Origin: VRUE01 sp050258095
GTDB taxonomy: Bacteria > Actinomycetota > Thermoleophilia > Solirubrobacterales > 70-9
Length of the DNA: 64,000 bases
Direction of reading: 5' to 3'
Assembly: GCA_050258095.1 (NCBI GenBank)
Contig: JBLMYD010000010.1
Span: 23,298 to 87,297, forward strand
The position numbers and the translations under genes were made by a program. Each line of letters opens with the position of its first letter. Position 1 is the stretch's first letter. Shown one piece after another: positions 34,156 to 43,155 of the stretch. The notes under the pieces were generated by a model. It ran no database searches, was not told the DNA's origin, and saw only the letters and a program-made list of their open reading frames with translations.

Positions 34156-36816
34156 GTGGTCCGGAGCGGCCTCTCAGATCGCGAGGCGCGCCGCCGGCTC
34201 GAGCAGCACGGCCCGAACGCGATCGAGCGCCGCCGCGGGCCGAGCCGGCTGCGCGACCTGGGGCGCCAGTTCACCCACCCGCTGGCGCTGCTGCTCTGGC
34301 TGGCCGCGGCGCTGGCGGCGGCGACCGGCATCGCCGCCCTCGCGATCGCGATCGTGGCGGTGATCGTCCTCAACGCCCTCTTCGCCTTCGGCCAGGAGCT
34401 GCAGGCAGAGCGGGCGACCGAGGCGCTGCGTGAGCTGCTGCCGCCGCGGGCGCGGGTGCGGCGCGGCGGCCGGGTCGTCGAGATCGAGGCGACGGCGCTC
34501 GTGCCCGGCGACCTGCTGCTGATCGAGGAGGGCGACCGGCTCTCGGCCGACGCGCGCCTGATCGAGGGCGACCTCGAGATCGACACCTCGCCGCTGACCG
34601 GCGAGTCCCAGCCGGTGGCGCGCAGCGCCGAGCGCACGGCGGCCGCCGCCTCGCCGCTGGAGGCCGAGAACCTGGTCTTCTCGGGGACGCTCTGCACCGC
34701 CGGCGAGGCGGAGGCGGTCGTCTACGCGACCGGGATGAGCACCCAGCTGGGGCGGATCGCCGCCCTCTCACAGCGGGTGCGGACCGAAGCCAGCCCGCTG
34801 CAGGCGCAGGTCAACCGCGTCGCCCTGCTGATCGCCGCCGTCGCGATCGCCGCCGGCGTCCTCTTCTTCGCGATCGGCACCACTGCGGCCGGGCTCTCGC
34901 TGGCCGACTCGGCGACCTTCGCGATCGGCCTGCTGGTCGCCAACGTGCCCGAGGGCCTGCTGCCGACGATCACCCTGGCGCTCGCCGTCGGCGTGCGGCG
35001 CATGGCCCGGCGGCGGGCGCTGGTCAAGCGGCTGACCGCGGTCGAGACGCTGGGCTCGACCGACGTGATCTGCACCGACAAGACCGGCACGTTGACCGAG
35101 GGGCGGATGAGCGTCAGGGCGCTGTGGGCGGACGGGGTCGAGCTGGTGCCCGGCGGCGACGGCGCCGTGACGAGCGGCGAGCCCTTCTCGGCCCTGCTGC
35201 GCACCGCGCTGCGCTGCAACAACGCGACCGCCCGCCGCGACGGGGACGGCTGGCGGCGCGGCGGCGACCCGAGCGAGAGCGCCCTGCTCGTCGCCGCCGG
35301 CGAGCTCGGCGAGGACGTCGAGTCCGCCCAGGAGGAGCGCGACGCAGTGCGCCGGGCGCTCTTCCACTTCGACCCGCGCCTGAAGCGGATGACGACGCTC
35401 GACGAGGAGCCCGGCGGGCGGCTCTGGCTCCACACGAAGGGGGCGCCGCTCGAGCTGCTCGAGCGCTGTGCCTCGGTCCGCAGCAGCGGCGGCGACCGGC
35501 CGCTGACGGCAGCCGACCGGGAGGCGATCGCGACCGCCTTCGAGGGCTACGCGCGGCGCGGCATGCGGGTCTTCGGCTTCGCCGAGCGGCGGGCCGAGGC
35601 GGCGGACGGCGAGCGCGAGCTGGCCGAGGCCGACCTCAGCTTCGTCGGCCTGATCGCGCTCGCGGACCCGCTGCGAGCGGAGGTGCCGGCCTCGGTCGCC
35701 CGCTGCCGCCGCGCCGGCGTGCGCATCGTCGTCGTCACCGGCGACCACGGCCTGACCGCCGCCGCCGTCGCGCGCGAGGCCGGCATCGTCGGCGAGGGCG
35801 CGACCGTCGTCAGCGGCGCCGAGATCGAGGCGATGCCCGAGTCCGACCTCGACCGGTTCCTGAGCGCCACGGAGGAGCTGATCGTCGCCCGCAGCAATCC
35901 CGAGACCAAGCTCCACCTCGTCGACGCGCTGGAGGCGCAGGGCCACACGGTGGCGATGACCGGCGACGGCGTCAACGACGCGCCGGCCCTGCGGCGCGCC
36001 GACATCGGCGTGGCGATGGGCGAGTCGGGGACCGACGTGGCGCGCGAGGCGGCGACGATGGTGCTCACCGACGACGACTTCTCCTCGATCGTCGCCGCGA
36101 TCGAGGAGGGGCGCGTCGTCTACGAGAACATCCGCAAGTTCATCACCTACATCTTCGCCCACACGACCCCGGAGGTCGTCCCCTTCCTGATCTTCGCCCT
36201 CTCCGGTGGCGCGGTGCCGCTGCCGCTGACGGCGCTGCAGATCCTCGCCATCGACCTTGGCACCGAGACGCTGCCGGCGCTGGCGCTCGGCACCGAGCCG
36301 GCGGAGCCGGGCCTGATCGACCGGCCGCCGCGGCCGCGCAGCGAGAACATCGTCAGCCGCGCGATGCTGACTCGCGCCTGGCTCTGGCTCGGGCTGCTCG
36401 AGGCGGCCCTCGTCAGCGCCGGCTTCTTCGCCGTGCTGCTCGGCGCCGGCTGGTCGCCGGGCGACCCGACCGGCAGTGGCAGCGCCCTGCACGGCGACTA
36501 CCTGGCGGCGACGACGATGACCTTCGCCGGGATCACGGCCTGCCAGGTCGGCACCGCGTTCGCCGCCCGCACCAGCCACGCCTCCCTGCGCCAGATCGGC
36601 GTCCTCTCCAACCCGCTGCTGATCGGCGGCATCGCCTTCGAGCTCGCCTTTGCCGCGGCTCTCGTCTACGTCCCGGCCCTGCAGTCGATCTTCGGCACGG
36701 CCGCCCTCTCGCCGGGGCAGCTGGCGCTGCTGCTGCCGTTCCCGTTCCTCGTCTGGGGCTCGGACGAGCTGCGGCGTCGGCGGCTGCGGCGCCGCTCGCC
36801 GGCTCTGCGAGGATGA
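34156..36816 (+). CDS. P2C-like (Na,K-ATPase-type) cation-transporting P-type ATPase
   Basis: 886 residues from GTG 34156. The actuator has LTGES; the phosphorylated Asp is about 308 in DKTGTLTE, and the hinge is GDGVNDAPAL. The M4 sequence VANVPEGLLPT with AVETLGST, and M5-M6 TPEVVPFLIF with LQILAIDLGTETLPA, resemble the animal Na,K/H,K-ATPase (P2C) group more than SERCA-type pumps. About ten membrane helices are expected. It probably moves Na or another monovalent cation. It starts 6 bases after the PBP stop. Confidence 0.9.
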   Translation: MVRSGLSDREARRRLEQHGPNAIERRRGPSRLRDLGRQFTHPLALLLWLAAALAAATGIAALAIAIVAVIVLNALFAFGQELQAERATEALRELLPPRARVRRGGRVVEIEATALVPGDLLLIEEGDRLSADARLIEGDLEIDTSPLTGESQPVARSAERTAAAASPLEAENLVFSGTLCTAGEAEAVVYATGMSTQLGRIAALSQRVRTEASPLQAQVNRVALLIAAVAIAAGVLFFAIGTTAAGLSLADSATFAIGLLVANVPEGLLPTITLALAVGVRRMARRRALVKRLTAVETLGSTDVICTDKTGTLTEGRMSVRALWADGVELVPGGDGAVTSGEPFSALLRTALRCNNATARRDGDGWRRGGDPSESALLVAAGELGEDVESAQEERDAVRRALFHFDPRLKRMTTLDEEPGGRLWLHTKGAPLELLERCASVRSSGGDRPLTAADREAIATAFEGYARRGMRVFGFAERRAEAADGERELAEADLSFVGLIALADPLRAEVPASVARCRRAGVRIVVVTGDHGLTAAAVAREAGIVGEGATVVSGAEIEAMPESDLDRFLSATEELIVARSNPETKLHLVDALEAQGHTVAMTGDGVNDAPALRRADIGVAMGESGTDVAREAATMVLTDDDFSSIVAAIEEGRVVYENIRKFITYIFAHTTPEVVPFLIFALSGGAVPLPLTALQILAIDLGTETLPALALGTEPAEPGLIDRPPRPRSENIVSRAMLTRAWLWLGLLEAALVSAGFFAVLLGAGWSPGDPTGSGSALHGDYLAATTMTFAGITACQVGTAFAARTSHASLRQIGVLSNPLLIGGIAFELAFAAALVYVPALQSIFGTAALSPGQLALLLPFPFLVWGSDELRRRRLRRRSPALRG

Positions 36817-36820
36817 GCCG

Positions 36821-37642
36821 GTGGCGGTCATCGAGACCGAGGGGCTGACCAAGTTCTACGGCGCCGAGCGCGGCATCGAGGACGTCACGGTGGCGGTGGA
36901 GGCGGGCGAGGTCTTCGCCTTCCTCGGCCCCAACGGGGCGGGCAAGACGACGACGATCCGCACCCTGCTCGACCTGCTGCACCCGAGCGCCGGCAGCGCC
37001 CGCATCTTCGGCCTCGACAGCCGCCGCGACAGCGTCGCGATCCGCGCCCGGCTCGGCAACCTGCCGGGCGACTTCGGCTACGGCAAGCGCAGCACCGGCC
37101 GCGAAGCCGTCGCCCTGCTGGCGAAGCTGCGCGGCCTCGACGGGCTCGGCCGGGCCGAGCAGCTGGCGCGCCGCTTCCGCGCCGACCTCGAGCGGCCGCT
37201 GGGCCAGCTCTCGCGCGGCAACCGCCAGAAGGTCGGCCTGATCACGGCCCTCTTCCACTCGCCCGAGCTGCTCATCCTCGACGAGCCGACCAGCGGCCTC
37301 GACCCGCTGATGCAGGAGGAGTTCCTCGCTCTCGTGCGCGAGGAGCGCGAGCGCGGCTGCGCCGTCTTCCTCTCCTCGCACGAGCTCGACGAGGTCGAGC
37401 GCGTCTGCGACCGGGTCGGCATCATCCGCGAGGGCAGGCTGGCAGCGGTCGAGCGCGTGCAGGACCTGTTGGCGAAGACGGTCGAGCGGCGCCGGGTCGA
37501 GGTCGAGTTCGCCGACCCGGTCGAGCTCGAGCGGGTGCGGGCGCTGCCCGGCGTCGTCGCCGCCGAGTTCGCGCGGCCGACCCTGGAGGAGGTCTTCCTC
37601 ACCTACTACCGCGGCGAGGGGGAGGGGGAGAGCGAGGGGTGA
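36821..37642 (+). CDS. ABC transporter ATP-binding protein
   Basis: 273 residues from GTG 36821, 4 bases after the P-type ATPase stop. Walker A GPNGAGKTTTIRTLL, signature LSRGNRQK, Walker B LLILDEPTSGLDPL and H-loop LSSHELDEVE are all present. The C-terminal 60 residues (ERRRVEVEFADPVELERV) form the small regulatory domain seen in bacteriocin/Nod-type ABC-2 exporters. Its stop overlaps the permease start (GTGA), so the two form one exporter. Confidence 0.92.
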   Translation: MAVIETEGLTKFYGAERGIEDVTVAVEAGEVFAFLGPNGAGKTTTIRTLLDLLHPSAGSARIFGLDSRRDSVAIRARLGNLPGDFGYGKRSTGREAVALLAKLRGLDGLGRAEQLARRFRADLERPLGQLSRGNRQKVGLITALFHSPELLILDEPTSGLDPLMQEEFLALVREERERGCAVFLSSHELDEVERVCDRVGIIREGRLAAVERVQDLLAKTVERRRVEVEFADPVELERVRALPGVVAAEFARPTLEEVFLTYYRGEGEGESEG

Positions 37643-38418
37643 GCGCCCTGGTCCTCGCCAAGCTGCACGAGCGGCGCCGCTCGCTGCTCTCCTGGGGGTT
37701 GCCGATCGGCCTCTGGTCGGCCTTCGTCGTCGCCATCTACCCCTCGGTCGAAGACGCGCTCGCGAAGGCGGTCGCCTCCTACCCGGAAGCGCTCAAGCAG
37801 GCCTTCGGCCTCGCCGAGCTGAACTCCGTCGAGCAGTACCTGAACGCCGAGATGCTGAGCCTGATCGTGCCGCTCGCGGTCGGCTACCTGGCGGTGCGCT
37901 CGGTCGCCGCCGGTCTCTCCGGCGCCGCCGAAAGCGGCCGCCTCGACGTACTGCTCTCGGCGCCCGTCTCGCGCCGCCGGCTGGTCGCCGCCGACTTCGT
38001 CGCGACCGCGGTCGAGCTGGCGGCCGTGCTCGTCGTCAGCGTCCTGATCACGATGCTGGGCAGCATCCTCGCCGGCTCCGGCCTCTCCTTCGGCCTCGCC
38101 CTGGCCGGCTTCGCCAACGTCTGGCCGCTGGCGCTGCTCTTCGCCGCGCTCGGCATCGTCGTCACCGGGCGCTCGCTGCACACCGCCGCCGTCACCGGCT
38201 CGGTCGCCGGTGTGCTGGTCGCGATGTACGTCGCCGACCTCGTCGGCCGGCTCGACACCAGCCTCGACTGGGTCCGCTACGGCTCGGTCTTCCGCTACTA
38301 CGGGCGGGCGATCGAAGGCGGCATCGACCCCGTCGCCTTCCTCGGCGTCACCGCGGTCGCGGTGGCCCTCGCCGCGCTCGGCGCCGTCCTCTTCGACCGC
38401 CGCGATCTCGCCGCCTGA
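37639..38418 (+). CDS. ABC-2 family transporter permease
   Basis: 259 residues with six predicted membrane segments. The first is preceded by KLHERRRSLLSWGLPIG. A cytoplasmic loop with GRLDVLLSAPVSRRRLVAAD is typical of ABC-2 export permeases. It starts inside the last codons of the ATPase gene and shares one base with the following protease gene (TGATG). The cargo is unknown; linkage to the cell-wall gene and pump suggests envelope maintenance, which is inference. Confidence 0.88.
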   Translation: MSALVLAKLHERRRSLLSWGLPIGLWSAFVVAIYPSVEDALAKAVASYPEALKQAFGLAELNSVEQYLNAEMLSLIVPLAVGYLAVRSVAAGLSGAAESGRLDVLLSAPVSRRRLVAADFVATAVELAAVLVVSVLITMLGSILAGSGLSFGLALAGFANVWPLALLFAALGIVVTGRSLHTAAVTGSVAGVLVAMYVADLVGRLDTSLDWVRYGSVFRYYGRAIEGGIDPVAFLGVTAVAVALAALGAVLFDRRDLAA

Positions 38419-39545
38419 TGGTTCGCGGCAGCGTTCGCATCGGCCATCTCGCCGGCATCCCGATCGGCGTGCAGCCGCTCTGGCTCGTGATCGTCGCGCT
38501 GATCACCTGGTCGCTGGGGGCCTCCTACTACCCGGACGCGGTGTCGGGGATCGCCGCGGTCCCCGCCTACGCGCTCGGCCTGCTCAGCGCCCTGCTGCTC
38601 TTCGCCAGCATCCTCCTGCACGAGCTCGGGCACGCCGTCGTCGCCCGCCGCCACGGCGTGACGATCGAGGAGATCGACCTCTGGCTGCTCGGCGGGGTGG
38701 CGCGGATGAAGGGCAACCCGGAGGCGGCCGGCGACGAGCTGCGCTTCGCCCTGGCCGGGCCGGCGGTGACGCTGGCGATCGCCGCCTGCTTCGGCCTGCT
38801 CGCCGTGGCCCTGCCGTCCTCGGCGCCGGCGGCGTTGCGGGCGGTCGTCGACTACCAGGTCTACGTCAACGTGGCGATCCTCGCCTTCAACCTGCTGCCC
38901 GCCTTCCCGCTCGACGGCGGCCGCGTCGCGCGGGCGCTGATCTGGGGCCGCATCGGGGACCTCGACCGGGCGACGGCGATCGCGGCCCGGATCGGGCGCG
39001 GCTTCGGCTACGGGATGATCGGCCTCGGCGTCTTCGCCACGGTCAGCGGCGCGGTCGGCGGCCTCTGGCTGGCGCTGATCGGGTTCTTCGTCATCGCCGC
39101 CGCCAAAGCCGAAGAGGGCGGGCTGCGGGTGCGCGAGGCGTTCAGCGGCCGCGAGGCGGGGCGGCTGATGTCCTACCCGGCGGTCGCGATCCCGCTCGAG
39201 GCCAGCGTCGAGGAGGCGGTGGAGGGTTTCTTCGTCCCCTACCGCTACACGGCCTTCCCGGTGATCGATGGCGAGCGGCCGGTGGGGCTCATCGACCTGG
39301 ACGCGGTCGAGCGCGTGCCCGAGGATCGGCGCCGAGCCACCAGCGTCGCGCAGGTGGCGACGATCGACCCCGAGTTGATCGTCGGCGAGCACGAGGACGT
39401 CGCGGCGCTGATCGAGCGGCCGGCCTTCCAGCGGCTCGGGCGGGCCGTGGTCCGCACCGACGCCGGCGGCATCGGCGTGCTCTCGATCACCGACGTGCGG
39501 CGCGTGCTGCGGGCGCTGAAGCTCGCCTCCGGCTCATCGAGCTAG
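38418..39545 (+). CDS. site-2-type intramembrane metalloprotease with CBS-like tail
   Basis: 375 residues. Zinc ligands are in SILLHELGHAVVARRHG (HExxH near residue 70) and the distal NLLPAFPLDGGR, with about six membrane helices, as in the Rip3/SpoIVFB-like group of the M50 family. After residue 250 a pair of CBS-like modules (MSYPAVAIPLEASVEEAVE and RYTAFPVIDGE) could sense nucleotides. It likely cleaves an anti-sigma or other membrane protein. It overlaps the ABC permease by one base and ends against the XRE gene, with stops overlapping. Confidence 0.9.
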   Translation: MVRGSVRIGHLAGIPIGVQPLWLVIVALITWSLGASYYPDAVSGIAAVPAYALGLLSALLLFASILLHELGHAVVARRHGVTIEEIDLWLLGGVARMKGNPEAAGDELRFALAGPAVTLAIAACFGLLAVALPSSAPAALRAVVDYQVYVNVAILAFNLLPAFPLDGGRVARALIWGRIGDLDRATAIAARIGRGFGYGMIGLGVFATVSGAVGGLWLALIGFFVIAAAKAEEGGLRVREAFSGREAGRLMSYPAVAIPLEASVEEAVEGFFVPYRYTAFPVIDGERPVGLIDLDAVERVPEDRRRATSVAQVATIDPELIVGEHEDVAALIERPAFQRLGRAVVRTDAGGIGVLSITDVRRVLRALKLASGSSS

Positions 39546-39892
39546 GCGTCTTTGCGGGGGATCACCGCGTCCCGCACCTCGCGCACGTCGCGGCCGATCG
39601 CGTCGAGCCGTTCGAGCACGGCGCGTTCGAAGGACTCGCTGTCGCCCAGGCGCCCGGCCGCCCGCAGCAGCTCGGTCATGTCGGCGCCGAGGGCGTCGGC
39701 GATCCGCTCGATCACCTCGTCTCCCGGCGGGCCCTGGCCGCCCAGCTCGACGCGGGAGAGATTCGATGCAGACATTGGTATTCGCGAGGCGAGCTGCTCG
39801 AGCGTGTAGCCGCGCTCCCTGCGCAGCTTACGCAGCAAGGCGCCAAGGGCCAACGCGCGGCCGGCCTCCCGCTGTCCCCTAGGACTGGCCAT
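39542..39892 (-). CDS. XRE-family helix-turn-helix regulator
   Basis: 116 residues from ATG 39892. The HTH is LRRERGYTLEQLASRIPMSASNLSRVELG, read in parts: TLEQLASRI is helix 2 and SASNLSRVE the recognition helix. A C-terminal helix (FERAVLERLDAIGRDVREV) is probably for dimerisation. Its stop overlaps that of the protease gene. The 263 bases upstream hold no gene but contain a CTGGCC/GGCCAG inverted repeat near 39980 that could be an operator. Confidence 0.82.
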   Translation of the reverse strand: MASPRGQREAGRALALGALLRKLRRERGYTLEQLASRIPMSASNLSRVELGGQGPPGDEVIERIADALGADMTELLRAAGRLGDSESFERAVLERLDAIGRDVREVRDAVIPRKDA

Positions 39893-40155
39893 GGTCCAGC
39901 GGTTAGTTCGAGCATAAACACGCGGTCCCCTTGCCGCTTCCCGCAAAGCAGTAGATAGCCCGTTAATCGGTTAACTTGAACTGGCCTGGCCAGACGAGAA
40001 ACCGTTGTCAGCCTCGACTGGTCAGGCATAGCGAAGCGGCTCAATAGGCCGCCCCCTTTCTTCCCTGGCGCATGGCGGTGGTTTGCCTGGGAATTGATTC
40101 AGTTGCTACTCAATCGCGTCTTGTTTCGTGCGCTCGGACGCCCAAGGATCGGGCC

Positions 40156-40425
40156 GTGCCGCGCATCAGTGCCTTCTACGGCATTTCCATCTGGATGTAT
40201 TACGACGAGGGACAGCATTCCGGCCGTCTGCATCTCCACGCTCGTTACGGTGAGTCCGAGGCGTCGATCGATATCGAAACCCTTGGCGTGATGTCCGGCG
40301 AGCTCCCCGGCCGCGCCCTCCGAATGGTCCGTGAGTGGGCGGCGAGGCATCGGGTTGCTCTGAAGTGGAACTGGCGGCTGGCACGGGCTAAACAGCCGCT
40401 TGCGAGCATCGAGCCCCTTAAATGA
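40156..40425 (+). CDS. DUF4160 domain protein
   Basis: 89 residues from GTG 40156. PRISAFYGISIWMYYDEG followed by HLHARYGESEASIDI is the typical DUF4160 core. The family is small, usually paired with DUF2442, and suspected to be part of toxin-antitoxin-like units without direct proof known to me. The frame extends upstream but that part lacks similarity. The partner gene starts 18 bases after the stop. GC content is lower than in neighbouring core genes. Confidence 0.78.
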   Translation: MPRISAFYGISIWMYYDEGQHSGRLHLHARYGESEASIDIETLGVMSGELPGRALRMVREWAARHRVALKWNWRLARAKQPLASIEPLK

Positions 40426-40443
40426 GGCCCTACCATCCTGGGT

Positions 40444-40710
40444 ATGCGAAGCACTCCGTTGCTGATAGAGGCCACTCCCGGCGACGACCACCGCGTCCGG
40501 GTTCGGTTCGAGGATGGCCTGATCGCCGAGGTCGACTTGTCATACCTCCTCGACTACGGCGGGGTCTTTGAGCCTCTGCGTGACGAGCAGTACTTTCGGC
40601 AGCTTCGCGCCGATGCTGAGGCGGGCACCATCGTTTGGCCAAATCAGGCGGATATCGCCCCTGAGACGCTCTACGCCCACGCCAAGCGATCAGCGGTCGA
40701 CGCCGCCTGA
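40444..40710 (+). CDS. DUF2442 domain protein
   Basis: 88 residues from ATG 40444. The segment VRVRFEDGLIAEVDLSYLL followed by GVFEPLRDEQYFRQL and TIVWPNQADIAPETLY is characteristic of DUF2442. It immediately follows the DUF4160 gene, the classical arrangement of this pair. It may be the antitoxin-like or DNA-binding partner. The function remains undefined. Confidence 0.8.
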   Translation: MRSTPLLIEATPGDDHRVRVRFEDGLIAEVDLSYLLDYGGVFEPLRDEQYFRQLRADAEAGTIVWPNQADIAPETLYAHAKRSAVDAA

Positions 40711-40747
40711 CCTAACGCTCGAGCAGCAGCGGTGAGAAGCTAGCGGC

Positions 40748-42172
40748 GTGGCGAAGCCCAAGCTCGTGCAGATTCCGAGCCACCCGATCGAGCGCTTTCG
40801 CGACCTCGTCGACGATCGGTTTCCGCAGATCGAGGCGGTGGCCGAGGAGGCGCGGGAGCGGTTCGCCGGGCGGGCGATCTGGCACGTCAGCTCGACCGCC
40901 CGCGGCGGCGGCGTGGCCGAGATCCTGCACTCGATGCTGCCCTACGTGCGCGGCGTCGGCGTCGACACCCGCTGGGCGGTGCTGCGCGAGGAACCCGCCT
41001 TCTTCGCCGTCACCAAGCGCCTGCACAACGCGCTGCACGAGGACCCCGGCGACGGCGGGCCGCTGGGGGAGGAGGAGCGGGCGGTCTACGAGACGGCGCT
41101 GCGGGCCAGCGCCGCGCAGCTCGCCGAGCTGATCCAGGGCGGCGACGTCGTCTACCTGCACGATCCGCAGACCGCCGGCCTCGTTCCGGCGATGCGGGAG
41201 CTGGGGGCGAAGGTCGTCTGGCGCTGCCACGTCGGCGTCGACCGTCCCGGCGAGCTGGCGCACCGGGGGTGGGACTTCATCCGCCCCTACGTGCGCGCGG
41301 CCGACGCACTCGTCTTCTCGCGCGGCGCCTACGTCTGGGACGGGCTCGACCGCGGCAAGGTCTGGCTGATGCCGCCGTCGATCGACCCGTTCGCGCCGAA
41401 GAACCAGGACCTCGACGCGGACACGGTGGCGGCGATCCTCGGCGCGATCGGCCTCGGCAACGAGGCTCCCGCGCAGGCGCCGACCTTCGAACGCGGCGAC
41501 TGCACGCCGGGGCGGGTCGAGCGCCGCGGCGAGCTGCACCAGGAGGGGCCGGTGCCGGCGGCGGCCAAGCTGGTCGCCCAGGTCTCGCGCTGGGACCGGC
41601 TCAAGGACCCGCGCGGCCTGCTCGCCTGCTTCGCCGAGCATCTGGGCGACCCCGACGTCCACCTCGCTCTGGTCGGGCCGGCGAGCGCCGCGGTCGCCGA
41701 CGACCCCGAGGGCGCCGTCGTCTACGGCGACGTCAGCGAGAGCCGGCGGCGCCTCCCCGACGACGTCCGTCGCCGCGTCCACCTGGTCAGCCTGCCGATG
41801 TACGACCTCGACGAGAACGCGGCGATGGTCAACGCGATCCAGCGCCGCGCCGACGCGATCGTGCAGAAGAGCATCGCCGAGGGCTTCGGCCTCACGGTCG
41901 CGGAGGCGATGTGGAAGGCGAAGCCGGTGATCGCCAGCCGCGTCGGCGGCATCCAGGACCAGATCGTCGACGGCGTCAGCGGCATCCTCGTCGACGACCC
42001 GACCGACCTGCCGGCCTTCGGCAGGGCGATCGCCGGCGTGCTCGACGACCCGGACCGCGCCGAGCGCCTCGGCCGGGGGGCGAGGGAGCGGGTCAGGGAC
42101 CGCTTCCTCGCGGTCGGTCGCCTGACCGAATACGTCGAGCTGGTCGGCAGCCTCGTCGACGACGAAGCCTGA
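40748..42172 (+). CDS. trehalose synthase (TreT-like) GT4 glycosyltransferase
   Basis: 474 residues from GTG 40748. AIWHVSSTARGGGVAEIL, VVWRCHVGVDRPGEL and SIAEGFGLTVAEAMWKAKP are typical of trehalose glycosyltransferring synthase, which makes trehalose from an NDP-glucose and glucose. The donor-binding E7E region is EGFGLTVAEAMW. A short insertion around residues 240-270 is unusual. It would supply the osmoprotectant trehalose. It is flanked by a stress-protein gene downstream on the other strand. Confidence 0.85.
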   Translation: MAKPKLVQIPSHPIERFRDLVDDRFPQIEAVAEEARERFAGRAIWHVSSTARGGGVAEILHSMLPYVRGVGVDTRWAVLREEPAFFAVTKRLHNALHEDPGDGGPLGEEERAVYETALRASAAQLAELIQGGDVVYLHDPQTAGLVPAMRELGAKVVWRCHVGVDRPGELAHRGWDFIRPYVRAADALVFSRGAYVWDGLDRGKVWLMPPSIDPFAPKNQDLDADTVAAILGAIGLGNEAPAQAPTFERGDCTPGRVERRGELHQEGPVPAAAKLVAQVSRWDRLKDPRGLLACFAEHLGDPDVHLALVGPASAAVADDPEGAVVYGDVSESRRRLPDDVRRRVHLVSLPMYDLDENAAMVNAIQRRADAIVQKSIAEGFGLTVAEAMWKAKPVIASRVGGIQDQIVDGVSGILVDDPTDLPAFGRAIAGVLDDPDRAERLGRGARERVRDRFLAVGRLTEYVELVGSLVDDEA

Positions 42173-42184
42173 GCCCCGCAGCGC

Positions 42185-43054
42185 TCAGGGACGCGGCACG
42201 ACGAGGACGGGGCAGGGCGCCCTGTGGATCAGCTGCGTCGAGACCGAGCCGAGCAGGACGCGCATCGCCGGGCCGTAGCCGCGCGAGCCGGCGACGAGCA
42301 GGTCGACGCCGTCCTCGCAGGCCTCGGCCAGGGTCGCGGCGGGCGGGCCGTCGAGGCGGCGGCCCTGCGCGGCGAGCTTGCCGTCGACCGAGTCGACCGC
42401 CTCGGCGACGATCCGGTCGGGGTTGGGCGGGTCGATCGGCGCGTAGCCGGGGATCCCCGGGATCGCGACCGGCGGGGCGACGACCGTGAGGACCTCGATC
42501 GCCGCGTCGCTGCGGGCGGCGATCGCTTCCGCGTGGCGCAGCGCCAGCTTCGCTTCCGGCGTGCCGTCGTAGGCGACGGCGATGCGGCGGAACGGCTCGT
42601 GCCGGGCGCTCGCGTAGCCGCGCGGGGCGACGACGACGGGGCACTCGGCGCCGTGCAGGAGGTTGTCGGCGACGCTGCCGATCAGCGCCCGGCCGAGCGC
42701 GCCGCGGTGGGGCGAGCCGACGACGATCAGCTCGATGTCCTCGGCTTCGGCGATGTCGCTGATCACCCAGGCGGCCGAGCCGCCGCCGAAGGCGCGCGTC
42801 TCGACCTCGAGGTCGTCGAGGCGGCCGCGGGCCTCGGCGAGCAGGGGCTCGGCCTCGGCGGTCGCGTCGGCCGCGAGCTCGGTGAAGCTGATCGGCAGCG
42901 GCCCGTAGGGGATCGCGGCGACGACGAGCACCCGGGCGTCGGCCGCCGCCGCCATCGTCCGCGTCAGCTCGACGGCGTCCCAGCCGCCCTCGCGGCCGTC
43001 GACGCCGACCACGAAGCGCGGCCGACCGGCGTCGTCTGCGCGCTCGGGTGCCAC
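42185..43054 (-). CDS. tandem universal stress protein
   Basis: 289 residues comprising two UspA domains. Each ends with the ATP-binding glycine motif: GSPHRGALGRALIGSVAD in domain 1 (about 115-132) and GSRGYGPAMRVLLGSVS in domain 2. It starts at GTG 43054 with FVVGVDGREGGWDAVEL, a typical Usp first strand. It is likely involved in dormancy or hypoxia stress. It is divergent from the phosphoribosyltransferase gene with about 100 bases between, where a shared promoter may lie. Confidence 0.9.
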   Translation of the reverse strand: MAPERADDAGRPRFVVGVDGREGGWDAVELTRTMAAAADARVLVVAAIPYGPLPISFTELAADATAEAEPLLAEARGRLDDLEVETRAFGGGSAAWVISDIAEAEDIELIVVGSPHRGALGRALIGSVADNLLHGAECPVVVAPRGYASARHEPFRRIAVAYDGTPEAKLALRHAEAIAARSDAAIEVLTVVAPPVAIPGIPGYAPIDPPNPDRIVAEAVDSVDGKLAAQGRRLDGPPAATLAEACEDGVDLLVAGSRGYGPAMRVLLGSVSTQLIHRAPCPVLVVPRP

Positions 43055-43155
43055 CGCTGCGGCAATCTAGGCATGGCCGGGGCGATGGACATCGGTGGAA
43101 AGCCGAACACATCTCGGGGAATACCCGGATGCCCCCGTCCGCCGATCGCTGGACA

